DNA from: Spiroplasma endosymbiont of Asaphidion curtum
GTDB lineage: Bacteria > Bacillota_I > Bacilli_A > Mycoplasmatales > Nriv7
NCBI RefSeq assembly: GCF_964031085.1
Contig: NZ_OZ035001.1
Location: 372,001 to 436,000 of the forward strand
Reading direction: 5' to 3'
Length of the DNA stretch: 64,000 nucleotides
The notes under the pieces are model-generated. The model was not told the DNA's origin. It ran no database searches and saw only the letters and a list, made by a program, of their open reading frames with translations. Positions 7,771-21,134 of the stretch are shown here, piece by piece. Both the position numbers and the translations under genes were made by a program. Every line of letters starts with the position of its first letter. Position 1 is the first letter of the stretch.

Positions 7771-9427
7771 TATTTTTTCCACGAATAAACTGTCTTACAG
7801 CATATAACGCATAAAAATCTGCATCATAAGGATCAAGATACATTTTTGGGTCAGGAACATTAGTGCGTTTTTCATCATATCTTAATTCCTCGTAGCATTT
7901 GGCAGTAAAAGGATTATTCTGTAAATTTATATGACAATTACCAAATCCAAACAAATTACGCATTCAAATAACGCGGTCTGTTAAACCAGCTTCTTTGGTT
8001 AATGGTGTTGTGTGCTTAATGGCTGTGCTGGTACGAATGTTAAAACTATAATCTTCGATTAATTTTGTTTTAATTCATTCCATAGCGGTTTTTGCCTTAT
8101 CATCATAATTAAAAATAACATCAGCAAAATTATAAAAATTTGCTCTTAAAGTCATGATTTCTTCTACAAGATAACTAATTTTTTCATTTTCAGAAAAATT
8201 ATCTTCAGGTGTTACAACAATCTCACATATTAAATATGAATCGTAAAGTTCAGTTTTTTTATATTCTTGAAATCCCCAAAACTTTAGCACAGTATGATCG
8301 ATTGGTCCAGTTGCTCAATCAATCCCGATACTATAAAAATCAAATTTATACATATCAATAGTGGCAACATAAAAATCTTTTAAATCATATTTTTGTGTAT
8401 ATTTTAAATGTTTTCGAAACGGAAAGATAGTACTATCACTGTCTGAGTACTCAAAACCATATTTTACAATAGCATATTCATCGGGATTATCTTTTTTAAG
8501 TTGGTTTACTTTTTTTCTTGAAATTTCTGGTAATTTATTTCAAGTGGAGTCTAATGTTAGTCTTAAAACAAAAATTCCTAAACCCTCAAATTCTTTTTCA
8601 TTTTCGTATCAAACTTTACCAGTTTCTTTTAATAAATTCATTATCTTGTCGTTTAATGGTAAAAATGGCGTACAGTATTTTTCATAAAATGGGTGATATT
8701 TATCATAGGGGTTGCAAGTGAAGGCGACAAAAAAACTTTTTCATAAGTAGCGCGTTTCTTGTTGTCCTGTCATTTTATCAACAAAGGTTCAAGAAAGTTC
8801 TTTTATGGTTTTGTCAGAAACTTTAATCCGATTGCTACGAAACATTGACATTTGTAAACGCTCATATCTATAAATTAATTGTTTATCACTCAAAGTTTCT
8901 TTTTCTTCTGCCATAATTATTTCGTCAGTTCGTGAACACAAAAAACTAGAACCTTTTACAGCTGTTCCAAAAATTCTATTACCGTTGGCATAACCAATAA
9001 AAGTTATTCGTTGATTGGAAGGAAAAATTATTTCTCCGCCCTCTTTATTCAATTTTCAAACTATCCCAGTCACCGTAGAGTGCTCAGGTCCAATTTGAAC
9101 GCCATACTTTTCTTCTAAATATTGACATAAATTATGTAAATCAGCAATTGTTGTTTCAGGATGTGTATTTTCATAGCGTCGTACTTCTTGAGCGGATGTA
9201 TCTGTAAAGTTACAACAAATTCATAAATCCCAAGCTAAACAGTTTCAAGTTTTAAAGGTCATTCTAGCGGTAGGTACAAATCGATAAAAACACCTCGTTG
9301 TAAAATATTCTGCTCAATCATCGCCAACTAGTTCCTTAAAGATTTCTCATGTAAAACCAAAATTATTGTCGCTAAAATTTAAGTCATATTTTTTATTTAA
9401 TTGTGAGTAATTAGTTATTTTTTTCAT
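7763..9427 (-). CDS. Phage terminase large subunit (TerL)
   Basis: A 554-residue protein on the minus strand, continuous when TGA is read as Trp (at least nine TGA codons). TerL is the packaging motor of tailed phages: an ATPase plus nuclease. The ATPase half shows RFVPTARMTFKTWNCLAW in the Walker A region (lacking the usual GSGKS), FLCSRTDEI as Walker B, and AFTCNPYDKYHPFY as the NP coupling motif. The nuclease half shows IGIDWATGPIDHT (first acidic motif) and DPYDADFYALYAVR near the end. ATG 9427 touches the IS-A target site (9426-9428); an in-frame TAG lies eight codons further upstream in the reconstructed sequence, so this start is plausible. It is one of few signs of a double-stranded DNA phage here. 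Confidence 0.75.
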
Positions 9428-9428
9428 T

Positions 9429-10513
9429 AGACTTCTTGCATTACTTATTTATTAAACAAAATTCCTATAAAATATATTTAAAATAGAAATTATAAGGAAT
9501 TTAAGATTATGAAATTTGATAAATTTAATTTTATTAATGATAAAGAATTATTACGATTAACTGGAATAAAGCAAAGTACTTTTAATAAAATGTTAAATAT
9601 TTTAAAAGAAGCTGAGTTAAAAAAGTTTAAAAGAGGTGGTAAAAATAATAAATTATCATTAGAAAATAGATTATTGATGACTTTATCATATTGACGAGAA
9701 TATCGTACTTATTTTCATCTTGGTAAAAGTTTTGATATTAGTGAAGCTAGTTGTTATCGAAATATCAAGTGAATTGAAGATATTTTAATCAAACATCCTG
9801 ATTTTCAACAACTTGCTGGTAAAAAAGCATTAATAAATGATTATTTTAATGATAAAACAATTATTATTGATGCTACAGAAACACCCATTTAACGCCCAAA
9901 AAAAGACAAAAACAATCTTATTCAGGAAAAAAGAAAAAACACACTATTAAAACACAAGTAATTATTGAAAAAGAAAGCAAAATAATTATTGTAACAAATT
10001 TTTCTCTCGGTAAAAAGCATGATTTTTGTTTATTTAAAGAATCAAAAATCCCAATTTTAAAAAATACTAAATTAATAGTTGATAATGGTTATCAAGGAAT
10101 ACAAAAAATTCATAGTAATGTTTCTAATACCTAAGAAAAAAACAAAGAAAAACCCTTTAAATAAAGAACAAAAACATAATAATAAATTAATTTCAAAAAT
10201 GAGAATTATTATTGAAAATATTTTTGCTATTCTTAAAAAATTTAAAATTATTACTGAAAAATATCGTAATCGTAGAAAACGATTTAGTTTAAGATTTAAT
10301 TTAATTGCTTCAATTTATAATTTGCAATTATAGATAACATAAAATATTTATTTAAAATTAAATTTAAATAATAAAATAATTTTTTGTTGTGTCAAAATTT
10401 ACACATTTAATAAAATCCATAAGTATTAACCTAATAAAAGTTAGAAATTACTATATAGTATTTTTTATTTACAAATAATTTGTAATTATTTTAATAAGTA
10501 ATGCAAGAAGTCT
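9429..10513 (+). mobile_element. IS-A copy c (decayed)
   Basis: Ends AGACTTCTTGC and GCAAGAAGTCT, flanked by a perfect ATT duplication (9426-9428 and 10514-10516). It is 1085 bp because of one inserted T. It separates the terminase start from the integrase gene. Confidence 0.88.
9509..10333 (+). pseudogene. IS5-like transposase, nonsense and frameshift (copy c)
   Basis: Same transposase as copy a but dead. The CAA codon after ACACCCATT is TAA (about 9889-9891), stopping translation before the A7 slippery run. An extra T near 10121 (GTAATGTTTCT instead of GTAATGTTCT) shifts the distal frame. One further change (ATTGTAACA for ATTGCAACA) is seen. Confidence 0.85.
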
Positions 10514-10590
10514 ATTATACTAATTATTATCTATGGATATTAACTGTTTTATGTGTTTGATATAGAAAAAAATAAAAAAGGAAATAGAAA

Positions 10591-11718
10591 ATGAAGTATA
10601 TTGTATCTAAAAATGATTTAGCAGATTTAAAAGCTAAATTACAATCTTGAATGACTACGATTTATCATGAAAAATATTATTATAAAGTAAAAAAATGAGT
10701 AAGTAAATATCTCAATTTATGTACCAACTTATATATGAATAATACAGATAACATATCTGTAAATAAATTGATTAAAAAATATTTTCGTGGTAGTAAAATG
10801 ACATTTTATATTTGAGCTAAAAAAATTATTAATGGTTATTATCAAGACAACTTTTATGAATTGCAATTCAAATCAACAACACCAAAAAATATTAAATATC
10901 AATTTTCATTAGAAACCAGAAAACAAATTTGTGATTATTACTTTGATTACAAATTTGTAGGTGCGGGCGGTGTATTATCGCTTTATCATAATATTCATCA
11001 AAAAAATGTGCATGATATCGATACAAATAATGTCCCCAAATCAATTAATACTTTTTATCGTTGAATTAAACAAGACAAACGCTATGGAGAAATAAAAACG
11101 CAAATGAAAAAAGCAAAACGCCATTTTAAGCGTTATGAAGTTTCCGAGATTGGTCTTTTACAAATGGATGCTAAAGTGTTTACTGATAAAAATTTTCCTA
11201 TTGCTAAGTATAGATTATATGTTTATGATTTCATTGACGAAATAACAAGAATTGCTTTTGGATATGTGTATGATAGTTTAGGAACCAATAATGCCATTAA
11301 TGCCATGCAAAGAGCAATGAAAGATTTTGGCGAACTTGGCATAACAATTAAACGCATTCGCACTGATAATGCTCCGGAATTCACTACTACTAATTGAAGT
11401 AATAAAAAAGCATACAAAGTAAAAGAAAGGCCTTTTACAACCTTTCTTTCAAAAAATGGAATTATCCATGAAACCACACCAATCCGTTCTCCTCAGAGCA
11501 ACGGAAAGATTGAACGGTTTCACCGTAATTATAATAGTTTATTTTGGTTTAAAAAATGTGGTTTTGAAATAAAATTTGATGTTAAACAATTACAAATTCA
11601 TTTGAATGAGTGGTACGCATTTTATAATTTCAAACGAAAACATAAAAGCTTGAATTACAAAACTCCATTTGAAACTTTAAATAAATTTATTAGACTTCTT
11701 GCATTACTTATTTATTAA
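10591..11718 (+). CDS. Plectrovirus-type rve integrase/transposase, C terminus altered by IS-A
   Basis: A 375-residue DDE (rve) recombinase. The N-terminal region is basic and helical. The catalytic core has Asp in IGLLQMDAKVF, Asp in IRTDNAPEF, and Glu in SPQSNGKIERFHRNY. The C-terminal tail resembles rve transposases (KHKSLNYKTPFETL). SpV1-type plectroviruses are known to carry such a gene. ATG 10591 follows AAAAAGGAAATAG. IS-A copy d entered codon 367-368, so the native end (FIIAK, visible in the uninterrupted second copy) is replaced by about eight residues encoded by the IS end. All catalytic residues remain, so the enzyme could still work. Second copy: 33262-34250. Confidence 0.8.
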
Positions 11719-12775
11719 ACAAAATTCCTATAAAATATATTTAAAATAGAAATTATAAGGAATTTAAGATTATGAAATTTGATAAATTTAATTTTATTAA
11801 TGATAAAGAATTATTACGATTAACTGGAATAAAGCAAAGTACTTTTAATAAAATGTTAAATATTTTAAAAGAAGCTGAGTTAAAAAAGTTTAAAAGAGGT
11901 GGTAAAAATAATAAATTATCATTAGAAAATAGATTATTGATGACTTTATCATATTGACGAGAATATCGTACTTATTTTCATCTTGGTAAAAGTTTTGATA
12001 TTAGTGAAGCTAGTTGTTATCGAAATATCAAGTGAATTGAAGATATTTTAATCAAACATCCTGATTTTCAACAACTTGCTGGTAAAAAAGCATTAATAAA
12101 TGATTATTTTAATGATAAAACAATTATTATTGATGCTACAGAAACACCCATTCAACGCCCAAAAAAAGACAAAAACAATCTTATTCAGGAAAAAAGAAAA
12201 AACACACTATTAAAACACAAGTAATTATTGAAAAAGAAAGCAAAATAATTATTGCAACAAATTTTTCTCTCGGTAAAAAGCATGATTTTTGTTTATTTAA
12301 AGAATCAAAAATCCCAATTTTAAAAAATACTAAATTAATAGTTGATAATGGTTATCAAGGAATACAAAAAATTCATAGTAATGTTCTAATACCTAAGAAA
12401 AAAACAAAGAAAAACCCTTTAAATAAAGAACAAAAACATAATAATAAATTAATTTCAAAAATGAGAATTATTATTGAAAATATTTTTGCTATTCTTAAAA
12501 AATTTAAAATTATTACTGAAAAATATCGTAATCGTAGAAAACGATTTAGTTTAAGATTTAATTTAATTGCTTCAATTTATAATTTGCAATTATAGATAAC
12601 ATAAAATATTTATTTAAAATTAAATTTAAATAATAAAATAATTTTTTGTTGTGTCAAAATTTACACATTTAATAAAATCCATAAGTATTAACCTAATAAA
12701 AGTTAGAAATTACTATATAGTATTTTTTATTTACAAATAATTTGTAATTATTTTAATAAGTAATGCAAGAAGTCT
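11692..12775 (+). mobile_element. IS-A copy d (intact, 1084 bp)
   Basis: Complete element with ATT duplications (11689-11691, 12776-12778). The empty site can be read at 33262-33290 on the minus strand, which proves the 3-bp duplication and the exact ends. Confidence 0.93.
11772..12595 (+). CDS. IS5-like DDE transposase by -1 frameshift (copy d)
   Basis: Same two-frame organisation as copy a, with an intact A7 slippage site and no other lesions seen; fused product about 274 residues. The start ATG follows AAGGAATTTAAG. Confidence 0.82.
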
Positions 12776-12864
12776 ATTATTGCAAAATAATTATTTAAAA
12801 AATAATAGAAACTCTTGAAAAATGTTTTAATTTGGTTAAATTTTGAATTAAATATTTTTTATTG

Positions 12865-13948
12865 TGCTGAATTATACTTGTAAGTGCAAGTAAATAAAAT
12901 TGCAAAAAATCTTATATAAAAATTTCATGATGCTAAGTTTATTTTAGAAAAAACAAAGCAAGGAGTTTTTATATGGGTTACAAACATCTTGGCATATATG
13001 AAAGAATTTATATTGAGAATCAATTGAAGTTTAAAGTAAAAATTAGTGAAATAGCTAAAAATCTTAATCGAAGTATTAGTACTATTATTCGAGAAGTCAA
13101 TAGAAATAAAGATAGTAATCATTATTTTTCATTAATTGCACAAAATAAAGCAGAAAACAGAAAACAATCACATGTTTATTTTCATAAGTTTAAAAATAGA
13201 GAATTAGTAAAATATGTACAACAAAAATTACTATTAGGTTGATCGCCTGAACAAATTTATGGCAGAATTAAAAATTTTCATAAAGAATGAATTATTAGTT
13301 TTAAAACAATTTACAATTGAATTTATTCTGGATTACTTGAAAAAGTTACTAATAAAAATTTAAGAAGAAAAGGTAAGAAACGAAAATCTCAAGAAAATCG
13401 CGGTAAATTTAATGGTAAATCAATTAAAGAACGAAATATTAATGTTAATAATCGTATAACTGTTGGTCATTGAGAAGGTGATACTGTAGTATCATCACGA
13501 GGTAAAAGTAAATCATGTTTAATAACTTTAGTTGAAAGAACATCAAGATTTACTTTAGCAATGTTAGTTGAAAATAGAACTACTAAAGTTGTTAACGAAA
13601 ACATTAGCCATTATTTATCAATTCTTCCAAATAATCTTGTTAAGACTATAACATTTGATAGGGGTAAAGAATTTTCTAATTGACAACAACTTGAAAAAAA
13701 TTTAAATGTGAAAATTTATTTTGCTAATGCGTATTCGCCTTGACAAAGAGGTACTAATGAAAATACTAATGGTTTAATTAGAGAAAAATTTCCTAAAAAA
13801 TTTAATTTTTCAAATACTACTAAAAATGCAGTTCATAAATTTATATTGTCTTTAAACCAAAGACCAAGAAAAATACTAAATTATCTTTCACCAATCGAAT
13901 ATTTGGTTAGAAAAATAATTTAGTTGCACTTAACTTTACAATTTGGCA
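12865..13948 (+). mobile_element. IS30-family element copy 2
   Basis: Complete 1084-bp element inside the untranslated tail of the integrase unit. Comparison with the uninterrupted second copy (minus strand near 33190) gives an empty site and a TTG duplication (12862-12864, 13949-13951) if the ends are TGCTG...GGCA. Confidence 0.92.
12973..13923 (+). CDS. IS30-family transposase (copy 2)
   Basis: 316 residues, open throughout with TGA as Trp, with the same domains and DDE residues as copy 1 and KYVQQ at the variable site. AAGGAG lies upstream of ATG 12973. Confidence 0.93.
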
Positions 13949-14048
13949 TTGTGAATAAAATTAATTTTTTTAATTTTAATAATACAAAATATGGTATGAT
14001 GAAATCAATTAAGAGAAGCATAGTCTAATAACTGTGTGTGATTTACAA
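13949..14048 (+). other. Tail of the integrase unit, shared with 33092-33190
   Basis: The last ~100 bases common to both integrase copies (AATATGGTATGATG, GCATAGTCTAATAACTG). Homology stops at about 14048 (GTGTGATTTACA). Beyond this point the clpB promoter begins, so this is the junction between mobile and chromosomal DNA. Confidence 0.6.
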
Positions 14049-14065
14049 AAATTAGCAATTTACTA

Positions 14066-14094
14066 TTGACACTGCCAAAATAATATACTATAAT
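14066..14094 (+). promoter_or_regulatory. clpB promoter
   Basis: Consensus -35 TTGACA (14066-14071), 17-base spacer, consensus -10 TATAAT (14089-14094). The CIRCE operator begins eight bases later, so HrcA bound there would block transcription start. The mobile-element junction is less than 20 bases upstream. Confidence 0.85.
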
Positions 14095-14101
14095 TATTTT
14101 A

Positions 14102-14128
14102 TCAGCATTCTAGCATGTAGACTGCTAA
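14102..14128 (+). promoter_or_regulatory. CIRCE operator (HrcA site) upstream of clpB
   Basis: TCAGCATTC, nine-base spacer, GACTGCTAA. This matches the CIRCE consensus TTAGCACTC-N9-GAGTGCTAA at 7/9 and 8/9 positions with the correct spacing. It overlaps the expected transcription start. hrcA is encoded two positions downstream, so the circuit is complete in this window. Confidence 0.82.
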
Positions 14129-14152
14129 AATAAATGGGGAGGTTTGATAAAT

Positions 14153-16291
14153 ATGCAAATTAATGAAATACCTAATTACAACAATGATCCTAAGATTTTG
14201 GAAAAATTTGCTCGTAATTTAAATGAGATGCATATTGAAGGCAAAACTGATCCAATAATTGGTCGTGATGATGAAACGCGACGAATTATTGAAATTTTAT
14301 CGCGAAAACAAAAAAATAATCCAGTACTTATTGGTGAGCCTGGAGTTGGTAAAACAGCTATTATTGAAGGATTAGCACAAAGAATTGTTAAGGGTGATGT
14401 TCCTAGTAATTTAAAAAATAAAATTATTTATGAACTGGATATGTCATCAATAATTGCCGGTGCTAAATTTCAAGGTGAATTTGAAGAGCGATTAAAGGCA
14501 GTTATTAACAAAGTTAAAGCCTCAGCTGGAGAAATTATTTTGTTTATTGATGAATTGCATTTAATTGTGGGAATGGGTAAAACTCAGGGAGCAATTGATG
14601 CTTCAAATATTTTAAAGCCAATGTTAGCTCGTGGCGAATTGCGATGTGTGGGAGCAACAACATTAGATGAATATCGCGAATATATTGAAAAAGATGGTGC
14701 TTTAGAACGAAGATTTCAAAGAGTTCTTATTAAAGAACCAACTGTTGATGAAACAATTTCAATTTTACGCGGTTTAAAAGATCGTTATGAATCGTATCAT
14801 GGTGTGCGAATTCATGATAATGCTATTGTTGCTGCCGCTAATTTAGCTAATAAATATATTAGTGATCGATTTTTACCTGATAAAGCAATTGATTTAATTG
14901 ATGAAGCATGCGCAAACATTAAAACAGAAATTGGTTCAATTCCTGCTCCGCTTGATGATGTGAAGCGAAAAGTAATGCAATTGGAAATTGAAAAGGCGGC
15001 TTTATTAAAGGAAAAGGATCATAAGTCAAAACAACGGTTAGATGAATTAATTGCAGAATTAGAAAAATTGAAAGTGAAAGAAAATTCTTTAGAATTAGTT
15101 TGGAATGAAGAAAAAACACAATTAGATGAAATTAAAAATACCAGATTACAGGTAGAACAATTAAAAACAGAATTGGAACAAACACAATTAAAAGGTAACT
15201 TTAACCGTGCTGGTGAAATTCAATATGGTTTATTACCAAAATTAGAAAAGAAATTGGATGAGATTACTAATAAAACAAAAATTAATGCATTATTAAAAGA
15301 AGATGTTACTGAACAAGATGTTGCTAATATTGTTGAAAGATGGACGGGGATTCCTGTTAGTCGTCTCGTTGAAAGTGAAAAACATAAGTTACTTAATTTG
15401 AGTAAGCATTTGCGAATTAGAGTTAAAGGTCAAGATGAAGTTTTACACTTAGTAAGTGATGCAATTATTAGAGCAAGAAGTGGGATTAAAGATCCAAATC
15501 GACCGATTGGTTCATTTATTTTTTTAGGTCCTACTGGAGTTGGAAAAACTGAAGTAGCTCGTGCTCTTGGAGAATATTTATTTGGTTCAGAAAAAAATAT
15601 TATTAGGCTAGATATGTCAGAATATATGGAAAAACATTCGGTAAGTAATTTGCTTGGGGCCCCTCCAGGTTATGTGGGTTATTTGCAAGGCGGACAATTA
15701 ACAGAAAAAGTTCGCAGAAATCCATATAGTATTATTTTATTTGATGAGATTGAAAAGGCACATAGTGATATTTTTAATATCTTATTACAAATTTTAGATG
15801 AAGGAATAGTTAGTGACCGGCATGGTAAAATAATTGATTTTAAAAATACGATTATTATTATGACTTCAAATCTTGGTTCGGAATTTTTATTGTCGCCAAG
15901 AGAAGACAGCAAAGCATTGGTAATGCAAAAATTAAAAACAACATTTCGTCCGGAATTAGTTAATCGGATTGATGAAATTGTTATTTTTAATTCATTATCG
16001 GAAAAGATTATTAAAGAAATTATTGATAAAGAGTTAGCATTATTGAATAAACGTTTAGAAATGACTAAAGATATTAAATTAGTTTTTGATAATAAGGTTA
16101 AAGAAAAAATTCTTGAAGAAGGTTATGATCAGCAATTTGGTGCCCGGCCAATTAAGCGATATATTCAAAAGCATATTGAAAATTTACTTGCTAAGTCAAT
16201 TATTGAAGACAATATTAAAGAAAATCGCATTTATTCATTAACTGTTAAGAATGATAAAATTATCATTACTAGTAAGGAAAAGTTAAATTAA
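14153..16291 (+). CDS. clpB: ATP-dependent disaggregase ClpB (short form without N domain)
   Basis: ClpB is the hexameric Hsp100 that extracts proteins from aggregates with DnaK/DnaJ/GrpE. The 712-residue protein lacks the ~140-residue N-terminal substrate domain and begins almost directly with the first AAA module, as in other mollicutes. Walker A1 is GEPGVGKT, with Walker [10 protein letters not shown] and arginine finger LERRFQRV. The coiled-coil middle domain spans about residues 260-400 ([18 protein letters not shown]). Walker A2 is GPTGVGKTE, with pore loop GYVGYLQGG and a C-terminal D2 small domain. ATG 14153 is chosen because GGGGAGG lies ten bases upstream; a TTG at 14144 would be too close. 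Expression is under the CIRCE-controlled promoter. Confidence 0.95.
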   Translation: MQINEIPNYNNDPKILEKFARNLNEMHIEGKTDPIIGRDDETRRIIEILSRKQKNNPVLIGEPGVGKTAIIEGLAQRIVKGDVPSNLKNKIIYELDMSSIIAGAKFQGEFEERLKAVINKVKASAGEIILFIDELHLIVGMGKTQGAIDASNILKPMLARGELRCVGATTLDEYREYIEKDGALERRFQRVLIKEPTVDETISILRGLKDRYESYHGVRIHDNAIVAAANLANKYISDRFLPDKAIDLIDEACANIKTEIGSIPAPLDDVKRKVMQLEIEKAALLKEKDHKSKQRLDELIAELEKLKVKENSLELVWNEEKTQLDEIKNTRLQVEQLKTELEQTQLKGNFNRAGEIQYGLLPKLEKKLDEITNKTKINALLKEDVTEQDVANIVERWTGIPVSRLVESEKHKLLNLSKHLRIRVKGQDEVLHLVSDAIIRARSGIKDPNRPIGSFIFLGPTGVGKTEVARALGEYLFGSEKNIIRLDMSEYMEKHSVSNLLGAPPGYVGYLQGGQLTEKVRRNPYSIILFDEIEKAHSDIFNILLQILDEGIVSDRHGKIIDFKNTIIIMTSNLGSEFLLSPREDSKALVMQKLKTTFRPELVNRIDEIVIFNSLSEKIIKEIIDKELALLNKRLEMTKDIKLVFDNKVKEKILEEGYDQQFGARPIKRYIQKHIENLLAKSIIEDNIKENRIYSLTVKNDKIIITSKEKLN

Positions 16292-16329
16292 TGATTGATT
16301 TTTCTAGTAATTGTTATATAATTTTATTA

Positions 16330-16356
16330 TTGGCAGTAAACAAGATTAAGTGCTAA
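16330..16356 (+). promoter_or_regulatory. CIRCE operator upstream of hrcA
   Basis: TTGGCAGTA, nine-base spacer, AAGTGCTAA: the right half matches CIRCE at 8/9 and the left half at 6/9. It lies in the 81-base gap between clpB and hrcA, 16 bases before the hrcA start, consistent with autoregulation of the hrcA-grpE-dnaK operon. Confidence 0.75.
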
Positions 16357-16372
16357 AAGTAGGAATGAAATT

Positions 16373-17395
16373 ATGTTAACGATAAGACAAAAAGAAATAT
16401 TGAAGTTTATTATTGATGAATATATTCAAAGTGCGCAACCAGTATCAAGTAAAATCTTAATTGAAAAGTATAAGTTACCTTATTCTTCAGCGACAATTCG
16501 TAGTGAGTGTGCGTTTTTAGAAGAGACAGGATTATTAGAAAAAACTCATGTTTCTAGTGGTCGGATACCAGCATCACTTGGTTATCGCTATTATGTTGAT
16601 AATTTAATGGATGTTCGTAATGGTGATAATGTTATTAAGCAACAATTAGAAAATATTTTTGCTAATCGACAGTTAGCAATTGAAGATATTATTGAACAAA
16701 CAGCTGAAATATTAAGTGCGATGACTAATTTGATTACAGTAGTTATTGGTTCTAATTCGCAAGAAGATTGTTTGAAAAAAATTGAATTAGTACCTATTAG
16801 TGAAGAAAATGCAGTTGCAATTTTTATTAGTGAAAAGGGACATGTTGTTAATAAGACTTTTAATATTAAAGATGTCACCTTGCAAGATTTAGTTTTAGCG
16901 ATTGAATTATTTAATAGTCGTTTAATTGGTACAAAATTAGAAGATATTAAAGAAAAAATGCAAGCTTTACAACCAATATTGGAAAAACAAGTTTTGAAAC
17001 ATGAATATATTTTACAGTCATTTATTAATACTTTAGTTAGTTTTAAAAAGCGTGAACATTCAACACATGGTCTTCAATATATGTTAGATAATCCTGAATT
17101 TAATGATGTTAATAAAATTAAAGAAATTGTCCGATTTATTGAAGATTATTCGCCTTGAAAACAGTTTATAAAAACAGAAAAAGAACAGCAAGAATATAAT
17201 CAAGAAAATATTCATATTCTTATTGGCAATGAACTAGGAAAACAAACAGATGATATTGCTGTTATTAGTACTGATTATCATACTGGTAATAAGCAAATTG
17301 GGCAGTTAGCAGTAATTGGTCCTAAGCGGATTGATTATGATAAGATGTCAGAATTATTAGATTGAATATCACGCAAAATTGAAGAGAGTTTTTAA
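16373..17395 (+). CDS. hrcA: Heat-inducible transcription repressor HrcA
   Basis: HrcA binds CIRCE and represses chaperone genes; its folding is helped by the chaperone system, which gives feedback. 340 residues. The N-terminal winged helix (LTIRQKEILKFIIDEYIQSAQPVSSKILIEKY, with SSATIRSECAFLEETGLLEKTHVSSGRIPASLGYRYYVD) is canonical. A GAF-like dimer domain follows, and the end shows IAVISTDYHTGNKQIGQLAVIGPKRIDYDKM. The two C-terminal TGA codons are Trp, at 17156 and within LLDWISRKI. It has its own CIRCE site and is followed at 21 bases by grpE. Confidence 0.95.
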
Positions 17396-17416
17396 GAGAA
17401 AGGGATAAGAGATATT

Positions 17417-19865
<2,449 letters not shown>

Positions 19866-19875
19866 ATTAGGAATG

Positions 19876-19902
19876 ATTCTTACTACAATGTGTAGTAAGA
19901 AT
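19876..19902 (+). terminator. Hairpin between dnaK and dnaJ (terminator or processing site)
   Basis: Perfect 12-bp stem ATTCTTACTACA / TGTAGTAAGAAT with a three-base loop ATG, followed by TATTTTAT. The T-run is weak, so partial termination or mRNA stabilisation, giving more DnaK than DnaJ, is likely. Only 27 bases remain before the dnaJ start. Confidence 0.7.
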
Positions 19903-19929
19903 TATTTTATGAGCAAGGTAGGGTTAAAA

Positions 19930-21057
19930 ATGAGCACTAAAAACAAGCGAGACTTTTATAAAATATTAGGTTTATCGCGTAATGCGAGCAATGATGATAT
20001 TAAACGAGCTTATCGTAAGTTAGCTAAGCAATATCATCCTGATGTTTATAAACAAAGTGATGCTGAAGCTAAAATTCAAGAAATTAATGAAGCGTATGAA
20101 GTATTGTCTGATTCTCAAAAACGACAAATGTATGATCAATATGGCAGTGCTGACCCAAATATGTTTAGTGGTGGTCAAGGTTTTGGTAATTTTGAAGATA
20201 TGTTTGGTGATATTGGTAGTGTTTTTGGTGATTTTTTTGGCGATATTTTTGGTGGTGGTCAAAGAACGCGACAACGGCATTCACAATCACATAAGGGTGA
20301 AGATATCTTTTATCGCGAAACTATTAGTTTAAAAGATGCAATTTTGGGAACAACGATTCAGTTTAAAGTTAATGTTAATTTTCCTTGTGATGAATGTCAT
20401 CAAACAGGTGCTAAAACAGCAGGAGATGTTGTAAAATGTTCAAATTGTAATGGTCGGGGGATTGAAGTTACTGAGCAAAGAACAATGTTAGGAATTATTA
20501 GACAAGAAAGACCTTGTCATTCTTGTCACGGAATTGGTGAAATTATTAAAAATAAATGTTTACAATGTAAAGGTAAAAAGTTTATTACTAAACAAGAAAC
20601 CATTAGTCTTGATGTCCCGAAAGGAATTTTTTCTGGACAAAAAGTGCGTGTTCAGGAAAAGGGTCATTATGGGCTTAAAGGACAATCTCGTGGTGATGTT
20701 TATATTGAAATTGAAGTTCAAAAGCATGCATTTTTTCAGCGTGATGATTTAGATTTATTAATTACGATTCCGATATCTTTTGTTGATGCAATGTTAGGAG
20801 CAATTATTAAAGTTCCAACATTTGAGAAAACAGTGGAATTTAAAATTCCTCCTAAAACTAAAAATAATGCTGTTTTTACAATTCCTAAAATGGGAAGTTA
20901 TCATCCTTTAAATAGCAAAAAACGCGGTGATATTTTTGTTAAAATAGAAATTGCTTTTCCAAAACATATTTCAAAACAACAAGAAAAGGTTTTACAACAG
21001 TTAAGTGATGAATTAGATTTTAATCCTAACAATGAATTTATTAAAAAATTTAAATAG
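19930..21057 (+). CDS. dnaJ: Chaperone protein DnaJ (Hsp40)
   Basis: DnaJ delivers substrates to DnaK and triggers its ATPase. 375 residues: J domain with the HPD motif (KQYHPDVYKQ, ~residue 37), Gly/Phe-rich linker (GGQGFGNFEDMFGDIGSVFGDFFG), and four zinc-finger repeats. These are CDECHQTGAK, CSNCNGRGIE, CHSCHGIGEI and CLQCKGKKF; the last lacks the second Gly. The C-terminal substrate domains follow. ATG 19930 is chosen, not the longer upstream frame, because the homology starts at KNKRDFYKILG and AAGGTAGGG precedes it. The gene ends before a strong terminator. Confidence 0.96.
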   Translation: MSTKNKRDFYKILGLSRNASNDDIKRAYRKLAKQYHPDVYKQSDAEAKIQEINEAYEVLSDSQKRQMYDQYGSADPNMFSGGQGFGNFEDMFGDIGSVFGDFFGDIFGGGQRTRQRHSQSHKGEDIFYRETISLKDAILGTTIQFKVNVNFPCDECHQTGAKTAGDVVKCSNCNGRGIEVTEQRTMLGIIRQERPCHSCHGIGEIIKNKCLQCKGKKFITKQETISLDVPKGIFSGQKVRVQEKGHYGLKGQSRGDVYIEIEVQKHAFFQRDDLDLLITIPISFVDAMLGAIIKVPTFEKTVEFKIPPKTKNNAVFTIPKMGSYHPLNSKKRGDIFVKIEIAFPKHISKQQEKVLQQLSDELDFNPNNEFIKKFK

Positions 21058-21059
21058 TT

Positions 21060-21090
21060 AAAAAATATCGTTAATCAACGATATTTTTTT
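21060..21090 (+). terminator. Rho-independent terminator after dnaJ
   Basis: AAAAATATCGTT / AACGATATTTTT stem with loop AATC and a run of seven Ts, immediately after the dnaJ stop. It ends the chaperone operon. Confidence 0.9.
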
Positions 21091-21134
21091 ATATTTGTGG
21101 TAATAAATATTAGTATTAAATTTATTTACAATAT

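Noticed and set aside
12925-13122. 65-aa antisense frame present in every IS30 copy
   Set aside because: It overlaps the conserved IS30 transposase start on the opposite strand, has no ribosome site, and repeats simply because the element repeats.
2943-14050. CRISPR array, suggested by many repeated short sequences
   Set aside because: The repeats are element ends and their transposases; there are no regularly spaced short repeats with unique spacers and no cas genes.
14919-15912. Minus-strand open frames inside clpB (66 and 77 aa)
   Set aside because: They are antisense shadows of a full-length, clearly conserved clpB and show no ribosome site or recognisable product.
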